NCBI RefSeq assembly: GCF_025264685.1
Contig: NZ_CP073721.1
Location: forward strand, 1,355,001-1,419,000
Reading direction: 5' to 3'
Source: Dactylosporangium roseum
GTDB taxonomy: Bacteria > Actinomycetota > Actinomycetes > Mycobacteriales > Micromonosporaceae
DNA: 64,000 nt
Shown here: one piece after another, positions 18,118-30,076 of the stretch
How positions within the stretch are numbered: position 1 is the first letter of the stretch
Layout of the letters: every line of letters begins with the position of its first letter
Translations under genes and position numbers: made by a program
The notes under the pieces: model-generated
Database searches by the model: none
The model's input: the letters and a program-made list of their open reading frames with translations, nothing else
What the model was told of the DNA's origin: nothing

Positions 18118-18666
18118 ATGCTGTTCTACGCCGCAGAGGCAGAACACAACCCGATCATTCCGATCTGGCAGGAGATCGTCGTCGGCCTCGTCGCCTTCGC
18201 GATCCTGTGCTTCGTGCTGATGAAGCTCGTCTTCCCGCGTATGGAGGAGACCTTCCGGGCACGGGTGGACGCGATCGAGGGCGGGATCAAGCGTGCCGAG
18301 GAGGCGCAGGCCGAGGCGAATCGGCTGCTCCAGCAGTACAAGGAGCAGTTGGCCGAGGCTCGCACCGAGGCGGCTCGCATCCGTGACGAAGCGCGCGCCG
18401 ACGCGACGGGGATCCGCGAGGACATCCTCGCGAAGGCCCGCGAGGAGAGCGACCGCATCATCGCGGCGGGCCGGGATGCCCTGCAGACCGAGCGGCAGAC
18501 CATCGTCCGCCAGTTGCGGGCCGAGGTCGGCTCGCTCGCGGTCGACCTGGCCGGCCGGATCGTCGGGGAGTCGCTGGAGGAGGAAGCGCGCCGGCGGGGC
18601 ACCGTCGAGCGGTTCCTGCGGGAGATCGGCGACGCGGACGCGGCCGGTGCCGCCGGGCGGCGTTGA
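18118..18666 (+). CDS. atpF: ATP synthase subunit b
   Basis: Peripheral-stalk subunit, 182 residues. One N-terminal membrane helix (about 18-40, EIVVGLVAFAILCFVLMKLV) followed by a long charged coiled coil (RAEEAQAEANRLLQQYKEQLAEARTEAARIRDEARAD is its centre). It is a separate b subunit, unlike the mycobacterial arrangement in which a second b is fused to delta. It overlaps atpH by 1 nt. Confidence 0.95.
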   Translation: MLFYAAEAEHNPIIPIWQEIVVGLVAFAILCFVLMKLVFPRMEETFRARVDAIEGGIKRAEEAQAEANRLLQQYKEQLAEARTEAARIRDEARADATGIREDILAKAREESDRIIAAGRDALQTERQTIVRQLRAEVGSLAVDLAGRIVGESLEEEARRRGTVERFLREIGDADAAGAAGRR

Positions 18667-19484
18667 TGGATGCGATCAACCGGGAGGCCTACGGGGCCGC
18701 CGCCGACAAGCTCGCCGAGTTCTCGGCGAGCGCTGGCGTGCAGCAGATCAGTTCGGTGGCCGAGGAGATCCTCGCCGCCGCCGACCTGCTCCGGCGCGAG
18801 CCGCGGCTGCGCCGGGCCCTGGCCGACCCGGCCCGCGCCGCTGCGGACCGCAGCGGGCTGGTCAGCTCGATCCTGTCCGGGAAGGTGAGCGACGAGACGG
18901 TCGCGCTGCTCTCCGCCCTGGTGAGCGGTCGCTGGTCCGGCCCGGGCGCGCTGCTCGACGGCGTCGAGCGGCTCGGCGTCGACGCGCTGCTCTCCGCCGC
19001 CGACAAGGCCGGGGAGCTGGCCGACGTGGAGGACGAGCTCTTCCGCTTCGGGCAGGTCGCCTCCGGCGACCCGCGGCTCGCCGCAGCGCTCGCCGACTCG
19101 ACCGCACCGCTGGCCTCCCGCCAGGAGCTGGTCCGTGACCTGCTCGACGGCAAGGTCAAGCCGGCGACACTGAGCCTCGCGCTGCTGGCGCTGGCCGGGT
19201 TCGGCGGCCGTGGGGTCGACAGTTCGCTGTCCCGTCTCGTCGAGCTGGCCGCCGCCAAGCGCGACCGGTCGGTGGCGCACGTGACCACCGCGATCCCGCT
19301 GACCGCTGAGGAAGAGGATCGCCTGGCTGGCCGGCTCGCCGCGCTGTACGGTCGAGGAGTCTCCCTGAAGATCGACATTGATCCGCGCGTTATCGGAGGC
19401 ATGCGGGTCAAGGTCGGCTCCGACCTCTATGACGGCACGGTCGCGCGCCGCCTCGCCGAGGCCCGCACGGCGCTCGCCAAATAA
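18666..19484 (+). CDS. atpH: ATP synthase subunit delta
   Basis: Peripheral-stalk subunit joining b to the alpha3beta3 head. 272 residues, the long actinobacterial type, with the C-terminal signature GGMRVKVGSDLYDGTVARRLAEAR. The ATG overlaps the atpF stop (TGATG), implying translational coupling; a TTG one codon earlier is possible. Confidence 0.93.
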   Translation: MDAINREAYGAAADKLAEFSASAGVQQISSVAEEILAAADLLRREPRLRRALADPARAAADRSGLVSSILSGKVSDETVALLSALVSGRWSGPGALLDGVERLGVDALLSAADKAGELADVEDELFRFGQVASGDPRLAAALADSTAPLASRQELVRDLLDGKVKPATLSLALLALAGFGGRGVDSSLSRLVELAAAKRDRSVAHVTTAIPLTAEEEDRLAGRLAALYGRGVSLKIDIDPRVIGGMRVKVGSDLYDGTVARRLAEARTALAK

Positions 19485-19524
19485 TCCAATCCCCGAAGCT
19501 TGATACACAGATAGAAGGTTGAGG

Positions 19525-21162
19525 ATGGCCGAGCTGACCATCTCCTCGGACGACATTCGGGGCGCACTCGAGCGCTACGTCTCGTCCGTTGAATCACGGA
19601 TCTCCCGCGAGGAGGTCGGCGTCGTCTCTTACGCCGGCGACGGTATCGCCCAGGTCGAGGGCCTGCCCTCGACGATGGCCAACGAGCTGCTCGAGTTCGA
19701 GGACGGCACGCTCGGCGTCTCGCTCAACCTCGACGTCCGCGAGATCGGTGTCGTCGTCCTCGGCAAGTTCGAGGGCATCGAGGAGGGCCAGCAGGTCAAG
19801 CGGACCGGCCGGGTGCTCTCGGTCCCGGTCGGTGACGCCTTCCTCGGCCGCGTGGTCAACCCGCTCGGCGAGCCGATCGACGGCCGTGGCGAGATCGTCA
19901 ACGAGGGCCTCCGCGAGCTGGAGCTCCAGGCGCCCAACGTCATGGCCCGCCAGCCGGTGAAGGAGCCCCTGCAGACGGGCATCAAGGCGATCGACGCCAT
20001 GACCGCCATCGGTCGGGGCCAGCGCCAGTTGATCATCGGTGACCGCAAGACGGGCAAGACGACCGTCGCGCTCGACACGATCATCAACCAGCGGGACAAC
20101 TGGCAGTCCGGCGACCCGAAGCGGCAGGTCCGCTGCATCTACGTCGCCATCGGCCAGAAGGCCTCCACGGTCGCCGCCACGCGCGGAATCCTGGAGGAGC
20201 AGGGCGCGATGGAGTACACCACCATCGTCTCCTCGCCCGCGTCCGACCCGGCCGGCTTCAAGTACCTCGCCCCCTACGCCGGTTCGGCCATCGGCCAGCA
20301 CTGGATGTACGGCGGCAAGCACGTCCTCATCGTCTTCGACGACCTGACCAAGCAGGCCGAGGCGTACCGCGCCGTGTCGCTGCTGCTGCGCCGCCCGCCG
20401 GGCCGTGAGGCCTACCCGGGTGACGTCTTCTACCTGCACTCCCGGTTGCTGGAGCGCTGCGCGAAGCTCTCCGACGAGCTCGGCGGTGGCTCGATGACGG
20501 GTCTGCCGATCATCGAGACGAAGGCCAACGACATCTCGGCCTACATCCCGACGAATGTCATCTCGATCACCGACGGCCAGATCTTCCTCGAGTCCGACCT
20601 GTTCAACCAGGGCGTCCGCCCGGCCATCAACGTCGGCACCTCGGTGTCCCGCGTCGGTGGTTCCGCGCAGGTCAAGGGCATGCGCAAGGTCGCCGGCCGC
20701 CTGCGTCTGGACCTGGCGCAGTATCGCGAGCTCGAGGCGTTCTCGGCGTTCGCCTCCGACCTGGACAAGGCGTCGCGGGCCCAGTTGGAGAAGGGCGCCC
20801 GCCTGGTCGAGCTGCTCAAGCAGCCCCAGTACTCGCCGTTCGCGGTCGAGGAGGAGATCATCTCGATCTGGGCCGGCACCACCGGTCAGCTCGACGACGT
20901 CCCGGTCTCCGACATCCGCCGGTTCGAGTCGGAGCTGCTGCAGTACCTCCGCGGCAACCGCAAGGAGCTGCTGATCAAGATCGCCGAGACCAAGGATCTC
21001 GACGACGAGACGGTCAACAGCCTCACCGAGGCCGTGAAGAGCTTCAAGCAGGTGTTCTCCACCAAGGCGGACGAGGTGCACCTCAACGAGGCGCCGGCCA
21101 AGGCGCTGGAGGGTGAGCAGGATCGCGAGACCGTCACCCGCCAGGTCCGGAAGTCGGGCTGA
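19525..21162 (+). CDS. atpA: ATP synthase subunit alpha
   Basis: Non-catalytic nucleotide-binding subunit of F1. 545 residues. Walker A GDRKTGKT is at 172-179, and the alpha-type signature [17 protein letters not shown] is present in the C-terminal half. The start ATG 19525 follows a GAAGGTTGAGG sequence. Three nucleotides separate it from atpG. Confidence 0.98.
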   Translation: MAELTISSDDIRGALERYVSSVESRISREEVGVVSYAGDGIAQVEGLPSTMANELLEFEDGTLGVSLNLDVREIGVVVLGKFEGIEEGQQVKRTGRVLSVPVGDAFLGRVVNPLGEPIDGRGEIVNEGLRELELQAPNVMARQPVKEPLQTGIKAIDAMTAIGRGQRQLIIGDRKTGKTTVALDTIINQRDNWQSGDPKRQVRCIYVAIGQKASTVAATRGILEEQGAMEYTTIVSSPASDPAGFKYLAPYAGSAIGQHWMYGGKHVLIVFDDLTKQAEAYRAVSLLLRRPPGREAYPGDVFYLHSRLLERCAKLSDELGGGSMTGLPIIETKANDISAYIPTNVISITDGQIFLESDLFNQGVRPAINVGTSVSRVGGSAQVKGMRKVAGRLRLDLAQYRELEAFSAFASDLDKASRAQLEKGARLVELLKQPQYSPFAVEEEIISIWAGTTGQLDDVPVSDIRRFESELLQYLRGNRKELLIKIAETKDLDDETVNSLTEAVKSFKQVFSTKADEVHLNEAPAKALEGEQDRETVTRQVRKSG

Positions 21163-21165
21163 GCC

Positions 21166-23525
<2,360 letters not shown>

Positions 23526-23546
23526 CCGGCCGCTCCAGCGACCCAG

Positions 23547-23581
23547 GAGAAGGCGCGGACCCGGCGGGTCCGCGCCTTCTC
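23547..23581 (+). terminator. strong hairpin terminator after atpD
   Basis: A 16-bp stem (23547-23562 with 23566-23581) closed by a 3-nt loop, beginning 22 nt after the atpD stop and followed by a short CGTTCC stretch. It separates atpD from atpC. Confidence 0.85.
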
Positions 23582-23654
23582 TCGTTCCGCGGGATCGCCT
23601 TGTGCCAAAGCAACACCCGCGGTGGAAAATTTCAGCGATTGCCCCCGCTAGTCG

Positions 23655-23668
23655 GTGACGTGCGTCAC
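23655..23668. promoter_or_regulatory. CRP-family-like operator between atpD and atpC
   Basis: GTGACGTGCGTCAC is a perfect 14-bp dyad of the form GTGA-N6-TCAC, the core consensus for CRP/FNR-type regulators including actinobacterial Crp. It lies 172 nt upstream of the atpC start codon, after the atpD terminator. Confidence 0.5.
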
Positions 23669-23839
23669 GCTCTGAGGTAGTGGAAACTCACGTCGGGTAG
23701 TCGCCCCGGTCAATCCCGCGGCAGCGCGCTGAATCCGTTCCTGGGCTGTTGTGCCAACGTGGCGAGGGCCACTGCTCGATCGCCCGGATCATTGACTAGA
23801 CTCGTCCAAACCGAATTGCGCACACGAGGAGTAACTAGC

Positions 23840-24121
23840 GTGGCGAGGCAACTGCACGTCGAGCTCGTAGCCGTCGAGGAAAAGGTGTGGTCCGGCGACG
23901 CTGACATGATCGTCGCCCGCACGACCGAGGGCGAGCTCGGTGTGCTCCCCGGACACGCTCCGCTGCTCGGCCAGCTCGCCGAGCCCGGCCAGGTGCGCAT
24001 CAAGCAGTCGGGCCAGGAGTTCGCCTTCGACGTCTCGGGCGGATTCCTCTCGGTCACCGCGACAGGGGTGACGGTGCTCGCCGAGAGCTGCGCGCCCGCT
24101 TCCTCCGCCGCGGCGCACTAG
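23840..24121 (+). CDS. atpC: ATP synthase subunit epsilon
   Basis: Inhibitory/rotor subunit of F1. 93 residues from GTG 23840, which has GAGGAGT upstream. The N-terminal beta sandwich is recognisable (HVELVAVEEKVWSGDADMIVARTTEGELGVLPGHAPLLGQL). The protein ends after the sandwich and lacks most of the C-terminal helical hairpin found in long epsilons. It is split from atpD by a 314-nt gap with a terminator and a CRP-like site, so it is probably transcribed separately or at a lower level. Confidence 0.92.
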   Translation: MARQLHVELVAVEEKVWSGDADMIVARTTEGELGVLPGHAPLLGQLAEPGQVRIKQSGQEFAFDVSGGFLSVTATGVTVLAESCAPASSAAAH

Positions 24122-24136
24122 GCAGAGGCGGCGGAG

Positions 24137-24592
24137 GTGAGGATCGTCGAGGCAATCGGGATCGGCGTCCTCATCCTGCTCGCCGCGTTGGCGCTGCTGT
24201 TCCTGCGCCGCATGGTCATCACCCGCCGGGGCGGCACGATCGAGCTCGGTGTGCGGTTGAGCACCATGGTGCCCGGCCGTGGCTGGTCCGCGGGCCTCGC
24301 GAGGTTCGCCGGCGACGACCTGCGGTGGTATCGCATCTTCAGTTTCTGGCCGGGCCCACGTCGGGTGCTTTCCCGACGTGGGCTTGCCGTTGACCGCCGC
24401 CGCGCCCCCGATGCCGCCGAGCGTCTCGTGCTGCCGCCGGACTGGGTCATCGTCCGCTGCGTCACCCGGCAGTCCCCGGTCGAGATCGCGATGGCCGAGC
24501 GGGCGTTGACCGGCTTCCTGTCCTGGATCGAGGCGGCCCCTCCCGGCGAGTCGACCCCGGACACCCGCCCGTACCGCTACCGCGCCGGCTGA
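24137..24592 (+). CDS. DUF2550 family membrane protein
   Basis: 151 residues, GTG start, one N-terminal membrane helix (about 5-25) and a basic cytoplasmic domain containing LRWYRIFSFWPGPRRVLSRRGL. Its place between atpC and the PduO/murA pair is the same as for the DUF2550 gene Rv1312 of Mycobacterium tuberculosis. Function unknown in the family. Confidence 0.82.
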   Translation: MRIVEAIGIGVLILLAALALLFLRRMVITRRGGTIELGVRLSTMVPGRGWSAGLARFAGDDLRWYRIFSFWPGPRRVLSRRGLAVDRRRAPDAAERLVLPPDWVIVRCVTRQSPVEIAMAERALTGFLSWIEAAPPGESTPDTRPYRYRAG

Positions 24593-24613
24593 GCGGCTTC
24601 CGCCGGCAAGGGG

Positions 24614-25186
24614 TCAGCGGGAGCCGCCCGGGACCCACTTCACGTCGCCGTCCGGGTTGGCGATCCGGCACAGGATGAACAGCAGGTCGGAGAGGCGGTT
24701 CAAGTACCGCAACGCGACCGGGTTCGTCGTGTCCGGCGCCACCTCCATCAGGGTCCACGCGCTGCGCTCGGCGCGGCGGGTCACCGTGCGCGCCACGTGC
24801 AGCAGCGCCGCGCCAGGGGTGCCGCCGGGCAGGATGAACGAATCCAGCTTGGGCAGCCGCGGATTGAACTCGTCGCACCACGCCTCGAGCCGCTCGACCT
24901 GCGCCTCGGTGACACGCAGCGGCGGGTGTGCCGGCTCCGGGGTGATCGGGTTGCACAGGTCCGCCCCCACGTCGAAGAGGTCGTTCTGCACGACGGTCAA
25001 CGTGTCACGCACCTCGTCGGCCAGGTCGCCGAGCGCCAGCGCCACCCCGATGGCCGCGTTCGCCTCGTCGACGTCGGCGTAGGCGCCGATGCGCGGGTGT
25101 GTCTTCGGGACCCGGGAGAAGTCCCCGAGTCCCGTCTCGCCGGCGTCGCCGGTCTTGGTGTAGATGCGTGTGAGGTGAATGGCCAT
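24614..25186 (-). CDS. pduO: PduO-type ATP:cob(I)alamin adenosyltransferase
   Basis: Converts cob(I)alamin to adenosylcobalamin, the cofactor of B12-dependent mutases. 190 residues. It begins with [20 protein letters not shown] (the N-terminal ATP-binding motif TKTGD-G-T) and has [10 protein letters not shown] and the arginine-rich [12 protein letters not shown] helix. Divergent from murA with 28 nt between starts, as in mycobacteria. A likely client is the MeaA-type mutase 6.5 kb to the right. Confidence 0.93.
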   Translation of the reverse strand: MAIHLTRIYTKTGDAGETGLGDFSRVPKTHPRIGAYADVDEANAAIGVALALGDLADEVRDTLTVVQNDLFDVGADLCNPITPEPAHPPLRVTEAQVERLEAWCDEFNPRLPKLDSFILPGGTPGAALLHVARTVTRRAERSAWTLMEVAPDTTNPVALRYLNRLSDLLFILCRIANPDGDVKWVPGGSR

Positions 25187-25214
25187 GCCTTCGACAGTAC
25201 GGAATGCCCCTACG

Positions 25215-26498
25215 ATGGCGGACGTGGACGTGATCCGTGTTGTGGGCGGCGCTCGGCTGGACGGCGACGTCTCCGTGGTCGGAGCCAAGAACTCGGCCCT
25301 GAAGCTCATGGCGGCAGCGCTCCTGGCGACCGGCCGGTCGGTGCTCACCAACGTGCCGCGCATCACCGACATCGCCATCATGGCCGAGGTGCTGCGCCGG
25401 CTCGGCTGCGACGTCGAGCAGGACGGCGACCGGGTGGTCATCGACGTGCCCGAGCAGTTGGGCGCCGAGGCCGACTACGATCTCGTCCGCCGCCTGCGGG
25501 CCTCGATCTGCGTGCTCGGCCCGCTGGTCGCCCGCTGCGGCCACGTGCGGGTCGCCCATCCCGGCGGCGACGCCATCGGCTCGCGGGGCCTCGACATGCA
25601 CGTGGAGGGGCTGCGCCGGATGGGTGCGGACATCTCCGGTGAGCACGGGTTCGTCATCGCCACGGCGCCGAAGCTGCACGGCGCCACCATCTGGCTCGAC
25701 TTCCCCAGCGTGGGCGCGACGGAAAACCTGCTGATGGCGGCGGTGCTGGCCAACGGCCGCACCGAGATCGACAACGCCGCGCGCGAGCCGGAGATCGTCG
25801 ACATCTGCCGGATGCTCACGGACATGGGCGCCGACATCGAGGGTGCCGGCAGTTCCCGCCTCGTCGTGCGGGGCGTCAGCGAGCTGCGCCCCGTGGTGCA
25901 CCGCACGGTCGGCGACCGGATCGTGGCCGGCACCTGGGCGTTCGGCGCGGCGATGACCCGCGGTGACGTGACCGTCCACGGCATCGACCCCGGGTTCCTG
26001 GAGATCGCGCTCGACAAGGTCGTCACCGCCGGCGGCGAGGTCACCACCGGGCCGGACTCGTTCCGGGTGCGGATGGCCGAGCGGCCCCGCGCCGTCGACG
26101 TCGTCACCCTGCCGTATCCGGGCTTCGCGACCGATCTGCTGCCGATGGCGGTCGGCCTGGCGTCGGTCAGCGAGGGCTCCTCGCTGGTCACCGAGAACAT
26201 CTTCGACGGCCGGTTCATGTTCATCAACGAGATGTCCCGGCTGGGCGCCGACATCCGCACGGACGGCCACCACGCCGTGGTCCGCGGCAAGGAGCGCCTG
26301 TCCGGCGCACCGGTCACCGCGACCGACATCCGGGCCGGCGCGGGCCTGGCGATCGCCGGTCTGTGCGCGGACGGCGTCACCGAGATCCGCCACGTGCACC
26401 ACATCGACCGCGGCTACCCGAGCTTCGAGTCGGACCTGCGGGGACTGGGCGTCGCGGTGGAGCGGGCGGTGGCCCCGCCCGACGAGTTCGACTTCTGA
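25215..26498 (+). CDS. murA: UDP-N-acetylglucosamine 1-carboxyvinyltransferase, Asp-type
   Basis: First committed step of peptidoglycan synthesis: transfers enolpyruvate from PEP to UDP-GlcNAc. 427 residues from ATG 25215. Signatures: [16 protein letters not shown] and [13 protein letters not shown]. The active-site loop reads [14 protein letters not shown], with Asp119 in place of the usual catalytic cysteine. The same Cys-to-Asp change occurs in mycobacterial MurA, where it makes the enzyme insensitive to fosfomycin. Followed by a family A palindrome. Confidence 0.96.
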   Translation: MADVDVIRVVGGARLDGDVSVVGAKNSALKLMAAALLATGRSVLTNVPRITDIAIMAEVLRRLGCDVEQDGDRVVIDVPEQLGAEADYDLVRRLRASICVLGPLVARCGHVRVAHPGGDAIGSRGLDMHVEGLRRMGADISGEHGFVIATAPKLHGATIWLDFPSVGATENLLMAAVLANGRTEIDNAAREPEIVDICRMLTDMGADIEGAGSSRLVVRGVSELRPVVHRTVGDRIVAGTWAFGAAMTRGDVTVHGIDPGFLEIALDKVVTAGGEVTTGPDSFRVRMAERPRAVDVVTLPYPGFATDLLPMAVGLASVSEGSSLVTENIFDGRFMFINEMSRLGADIRTDGHHAVVRGKERLSGAPVTATDIRAGAGLAIAGLCADGVTEIRHVHHIDRGYPSFESDLRGLGVAVERAVAPPDEFDF

Positions 26499-26515
26499 CG
26501 ATAACCCGAATGACA

Positions 26516-26595
26516 GCGTCGATCATGCACCTGTGGTGCCTGACAAACCCGGACGAGTTGGGAGTGTCACGGCACCACAAGTGCAAGATCGACGC
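26516..26595. repeat. palindromic element family A, copy 3
   Basis: Arms 26516-26540 and 26571-26595 pair 23 of 25 positions around a 30-nt loop that is the family loop in inverted orientation (TGACAAACCCGG ... GGGAGTGTCA). It begins 17 nt after the murA stop and lies between murA and a convergent small gene. Confidence 0.9.
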
Positions 26596-26616
26596 ATGGA
26601 AGGGGCGGTGGGTGGG

Positions 26617-26916
26617 TCAGGAGTTGATCAGGCGTCTGGCTCGGTCGAACTCGTCCGCGAAGACGAGCACGCGGACCATCCCGTCATGCCCGGTCGCCAG
26701 GGTGGCGCGCACGCCGTTGTGCCGGAGGCGGTCCCGCACGTCGCGGGCGAAGGCCAGGTCGCCGATGACGGAGACGGACCGCAGGAGGCCGTAGTCGTCG
26801 GTGGGGAACGGTGTGAGGGATATGCCACTGGGTGCCCCGCTGTCCTTGATCAGCCGGATGATGAAGACGAGCGCGGTGAGCACGCCGGCGGAGGCGGCCC
26901 ATCCCGCGAGGTACAT
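26617..26916 (-). CDS. small membrane-anchored protein with DUF2007-like domain
   Basis: 99 residues from ATG 26916 (GTG 26925 also possible; neither has a clear ribosome-binding site). One N-terminal membrane helix (YLAGWAASAGVLTALVFIIRL) then a soluble part whose pattern VIGDLAFARDVRDRLRHNGVRA ... VRVLVFADEFDRARRLIN resembles the DUF2007 'signal-transducing' fold. Function unknown. Convergent with murA and divergent from the dehydrogenase gene. Confidence 0.7.
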   Translation of the reverse strand: MYLAGWAASAGVLTALVFIIRLIKDSGAPSGISLTPFPTDDYGLLRSVSVIGDLAFARDVRDRLRHNGVRATLATGHDGMVRVLVFADEFDRARRLINS

Positions 26917-26994
26917 GAGGGGCACGTGGACAGTTTGCCACCGACGAGTAACGCAGCGTAGCGAGTTGGGTTCAAGAAACCGAGGAGAGAGAGC

Positions 26995-27846
26995 ATGGCG
27001 GGTCGTCTTGCGGTCATCGGAGCGGGGCTCATGGGGTCCGGTATCGCCCAGGTCGCCGCGCAGGCCGGTTGGGAGGTGACGCTGCGGGACCTGAACGACG
27101 AGGCCGTCCAGCGGGGTCTCAGCGGCATCCGCGCGAGCCTCGGCAAGTTCGCGAGCAAGGGCACGATCAGCGAGGCCGACGTCGAGGCCGCGCTCGCCCG
27201 CATCCACCCCGCCACCGACCTCGACGCGGCCGCGAACGCCGACATCGTGGTGGAGGCCGTGTTCGAGCGGCTGGACGTCAAGCACGAGGTCTTCCGTGCG
27301 CTGGACAAGATCTGCAAACCGGACGCGGTACTGGCGACGAACACCTCCGCCATCCCGGTGACCCAGATCGCGGCGGTCGTCGAACGGCCGGAGCGGGTCG
27401 TCGGCACCCACTTCTTCTCGCCGGTCCCGGTCATGAAGCTCTGCGAGCTCGTCCGCGGGTACAAGACCTCCGACGAGGCGCTGGCGACCGTCCGGGCCTT
27501 CGCCGAGGAGATCGGCAAGACGTGCGTCGTGGTCAACCGCGACGTCGCAGGCTTCGTCACCACACGGCTCATCGCGGCCCTGGTCGTCGAGGCGGTCAAA
27601 CTCGTCGAGAGCGGCGTGGTCAGCGCCGAGGATCTCGACCTGGCCTGCAAGCTCGGCTTCGGTCACGCCATGGGCCCGCTGGCGACGACCGACCTGACCG
27701 GCGTGGACGTGCTCTACCACGCGACCAAGAACATCCACACCGACACCGACGACCCGAAGTTCTTCCCGCCGGAGCTGCTCGCCCGGATGGTGACCGCGGG
27801 TGACCTGGGCCGGAAGACCGGCAAGGGCTTCTACACGTACTCGTGA
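26995..27846 (+). CDS. 3-hydroxybutyryl-CoA / 3-hydroxyacyl-CoA dehydrogenase
   Basis: NAD(P)-dependent dehydrogenase of 283 residues with the Rossmann motif GAGLMGSG (9-16), the CoA/active-site segment ATNTSAIPVTQIA, catalytic His in VGTHFFSPVPVMKL and the GFVTTRL motif (here Thr replaces the usual Asn of GFVxNR). Gene preceded by GAGGAGAGAGAGC. Likely acts in butyrate/PHB or fatty-acid metabolism. Its 3' end overlaps the convergent histidine kinase by 16 nt. Confidence 0.9.
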   Translation: MAGRLAVIGAGLMGSGIAQVAAQAGWEVTLRDLNDEAVQRGLSGIRASLGKFASKGTISEADVEAALARIHPATDLDAAANADIVVEAVFERLDVKHEVFRALDKICKPDAVLATNTSAIPVTQIAAVVERPERVVGTHFFSPVPVMKLCELVRGYKTSDEALATVRAFAEEIGKTCVVVNRDVAGFVTTRLIAALVVEAVKLVESGVVSAEDLDLACKLGFGHAMGPLATTDLTGVDVLYHATKNIHTDTDDPKFFPPELLARMVTAGDLGRKTGKGFYTYS

Positions 27847-30023
27847 CGCTCGGCGCCGTCGTGCGCGGCGGTGGACGGCGCGAGGTCCACCGCCGCCGGG
27901 ACGGTGAAGCTGAACCGGCTGCCACCGCCGGGGTTGTCGGCGACGGTGATCGCGCCGCCGTGCCGGTCGACGACCCGGCGGCAGATGGCCAAGCCCAGCC
28001 CGGTGCCGCCGTACGGCTGCCCCTCGTGCGCCCGGTGGAACGACTCGAAGACGCGCGGCTTGTCCGCGTCGGGCACGCCGATGCCACGGTCGGCCACGTC
28101 GACCCGGATCCAGCCGGGCCGGTCCACCACGGCGCTGATGTCGATCTTCGGAGTCCGACCCGGGTGGACGTACTTCAACGCGTTGCCGATCAGGTTGTCG
28201 AGCACCTGCCGCAGCATCGCCGGGTCGGCCTCGACGACGGGCAGCGGCCCCACGTAGATGTCCGGCCGCGCGGCGAGGTGGTTCACCCGCTCGGCCACGA
28301 CCTCGGACACCAGCTCGGCGAGGCCGATCGGCTGGGTGCGCAGCGCCGCGTCCCGGGCCGTGGTGTAGGCCAGCAGGTCGTCGATCAGCCGGCGCATGCG
28401 GATCACGCCCGCGCTGACCCGGTCGATGCTCTGCAGCGCCTCGCGGGCGTGGGGCGGCGTCTCGGACAGCGCGTCGTGCGCCAACTCGGCGTGCGCCGCG
28501 AGGACGGTCAGCGGGTTCTTCAGGTCATGCGCGACGATCCCGGCGTACGCGGCCAGCTCGGCCTCACGCTCGCGGGCCGCGGTCACGTCGTGGAACACGG
28601 CGATCGCGCCCCGGCGACCGTCGACGTCGAGCGGGCGGCCACTGACCGAGAGCAGCAGGCCGTCGGGCCGGCCGGGATTGCGGATGACCATCTCGACCCG
28701 GTCCGTCGACTCGCCGTCCAGGGCGCGGACGAGCGGCAGCTCCTCGGCGGGGAAGGGGGTGACGCCGTCGGGCCGGTAGATGCCGTAGTGCGCCTGCCAG
28801 TGCTCCACGCCGTCGATGTCGGCGTCCACACCGAGCATCGCCTTCGCGGCCGGGTTGTGGACGAGGAACGCGCCGTCCTCGTCCACCACCCCCACGCCGT
28901 CACTGATCCGCTCCAGGATGCCGTTGAGGAGTGCCACCTGGCGGTGTGCCGACCGCTGCGCCTCCCGCAGTTCGGCGGTGGCGGCCGCGACCCTGGCCTC
29001 GGCCCGCAGTCGCGCACCGGCGAGCGCCCACAGCATCGCGCCGACCAGCAGCGTGAGCATCGTCCCGCCCACGCCGACCGTCCACGGCAGCAGCGGTGAC
29101 CCGCCGCCGAGTCCGGCGGAGTCGGCGGTGACGACCAGCCGCCACTGCCGGTTGGCGATCGGGACCGCCACCTCGCGCCGCAGGTCCGGCCGCGTGGCCT
29201 GGCCGCGGCGCAGCGAAGCGACCAGCATCTCCTGCCCTCCGCCGTTGGCCGCGAGCAGGCTGCCGTCGACCTGGCCGCGGATCGCCTCGGTGAGCACCCA
29301 GCCGGCGAAGTCCTGGCCGCGCAGCCCGAGGATCACCCAGCCCTTGAACACCTGCCGGCCGCTCGGGTCCGGCACGCCCAGGACCGGCGCGGCCATCACG
29401 AACGACATCTGCTGCTCCTCGATCGGCAGTTCCCGGTCGCGCAGCAGCACGTACGTGTCCGACACGGCGGGCACGCCCGACCGCCGCGACTCGTTCAGCG
29501 CCGCCGAGGGCTCGGCCGACTGCGACAGGTCGACGCCGGCCGCGATCGCCGGGTTGCCGTCCAGCGGACGAGAGAAGATCGTGAAGAGGTGCTCCCGGCC
29601 GCTGCCCTCGGCCCGCAGGTCGAGGTTGGTCACGCCGCGCTCCCGCCAGTACCGCTGGATCTCCGCGATCCGCCCGTCCGCCGCGGCGACCGCGAAGACG
29701 AGTGACGTGGCGCCGGCGAGCCCGGCGTCGCGCAGCGGTGCCGTGGTGGCGGCGAAGTCGTCGGAGGTGAGGGTCTCGTGCGCGCCGAGCGCCGCCGCGA
29801 CCGTGCGCAGCGTGTCCAGGTACCGATGGATCTCGGTGCGGACGGCGACCTCCGCGAGTGACGTGTCGCGGTCCAGCAGGGCGAGCGCACGCTCGTGCCG
29901 GCCGTCGCGGATCGACCCGGCCGCGTGCCACGACGCCGCGAGGCCGAGGGCGACGACGAGCCCGATCGCCAGGATCCCGGCCGTGCCGGCCTGCCGGATC
30001 GCCCTGCGCAGCCGTCCCGTCAC
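27831..30023 (-). CDS. CHASE-PAS sensor histidine kinase
   Basis: 730 residues, GTG start. N-terminal membrane helix (about 13-32), an extracytoplasmic CHASE-like domain (about 70-270, containing YWRERGVTNLDL and the small-ligand sensor pattern), second membrane helix (about 312-335), coiled linker, PAS domain with DGVGVVDEDGAFLVHNPAA, then HisKA with phospho-acceptor His499 (VAHDLKNPL) and HATPase (DNLIGNALKYVHPG, DRGIGVPD, GGTGLGLAI). No response regulator is adjacent, so its partner is elsewhere. Its stop overlaps the convergent dehydrogenase gene. It lies 54 nt downstream of the ABC transporter operon on the same strand. Confidence 0.92.
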   Translation of the reverse strand: MTGRLRRAIRQAGTAGILAIGLVVALGLAASWHAAGSIRDGRHERALALLDRDTSLAEVAVRTEIHRYLDTLRTVAAALGAHETLTSDDFAATTAPLRDAGLAGATSLVFAVAAADGRIAEIQRYWRERGVTNLDLRAEGSGREHLFTIFSRPLDGNPAIAAGVDLSQSAEPSAALNESRRSGVPAVSDTYVLLRDRELPIEEQQMSFVMAAPVLGVPDPSGRQVFKGWVILGLRGQDFAGWVLTEAIRGQVDGSLLAANGGGQEMLVASLRRGQATRPDLRREVAVPIANRQWRLVVTADSAGLGGGSPLLPWTVGVGGTMLTLLVGAMLWALAGARLRAEARVAAATAELREAQRSAHRQVALLNGILERISDGVGVVDEDGAFLVHNPAAKAMLGVDADIDGVEHWQAHYGIYRPDGVTPFPAEELPLVRALDGESTDRVEMVIRNPGRPDGLLLSVSGRPLDVDGRRGAIAVFHDVTAAREREAELAAYAGIVAHDLKNPLTVLAAHAELAHDALSETPPHAREALQSIDRVSAGVIRMRRLIDDLLAYTTARDAALRTQPIGLAELVSEVVAERVNHLAARPDIYVGPLPVVEADPAMLRQVLDNLIGNALKYVHPGRTPKIDISAVVDRPGWIRVDVADRGIGVPDADKPRVFESFHRAHEGQPYGGTGLGLAICRRVVDRHGGAITVADNPGGGSRFSFTVPAAVDLAPSTAAHDGAERHEYV

Positions 30024-30076
30024 CTTGCACTGTTCGGCAACGGTCCGGCAACCCTGAGGTTTTCAGCCCCGCGTGA

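Noticed and set aside
23710..24057. Minus-strand frame over atpC
   Set aside because: Shadow of the atpC coding frame with no protein-like features.
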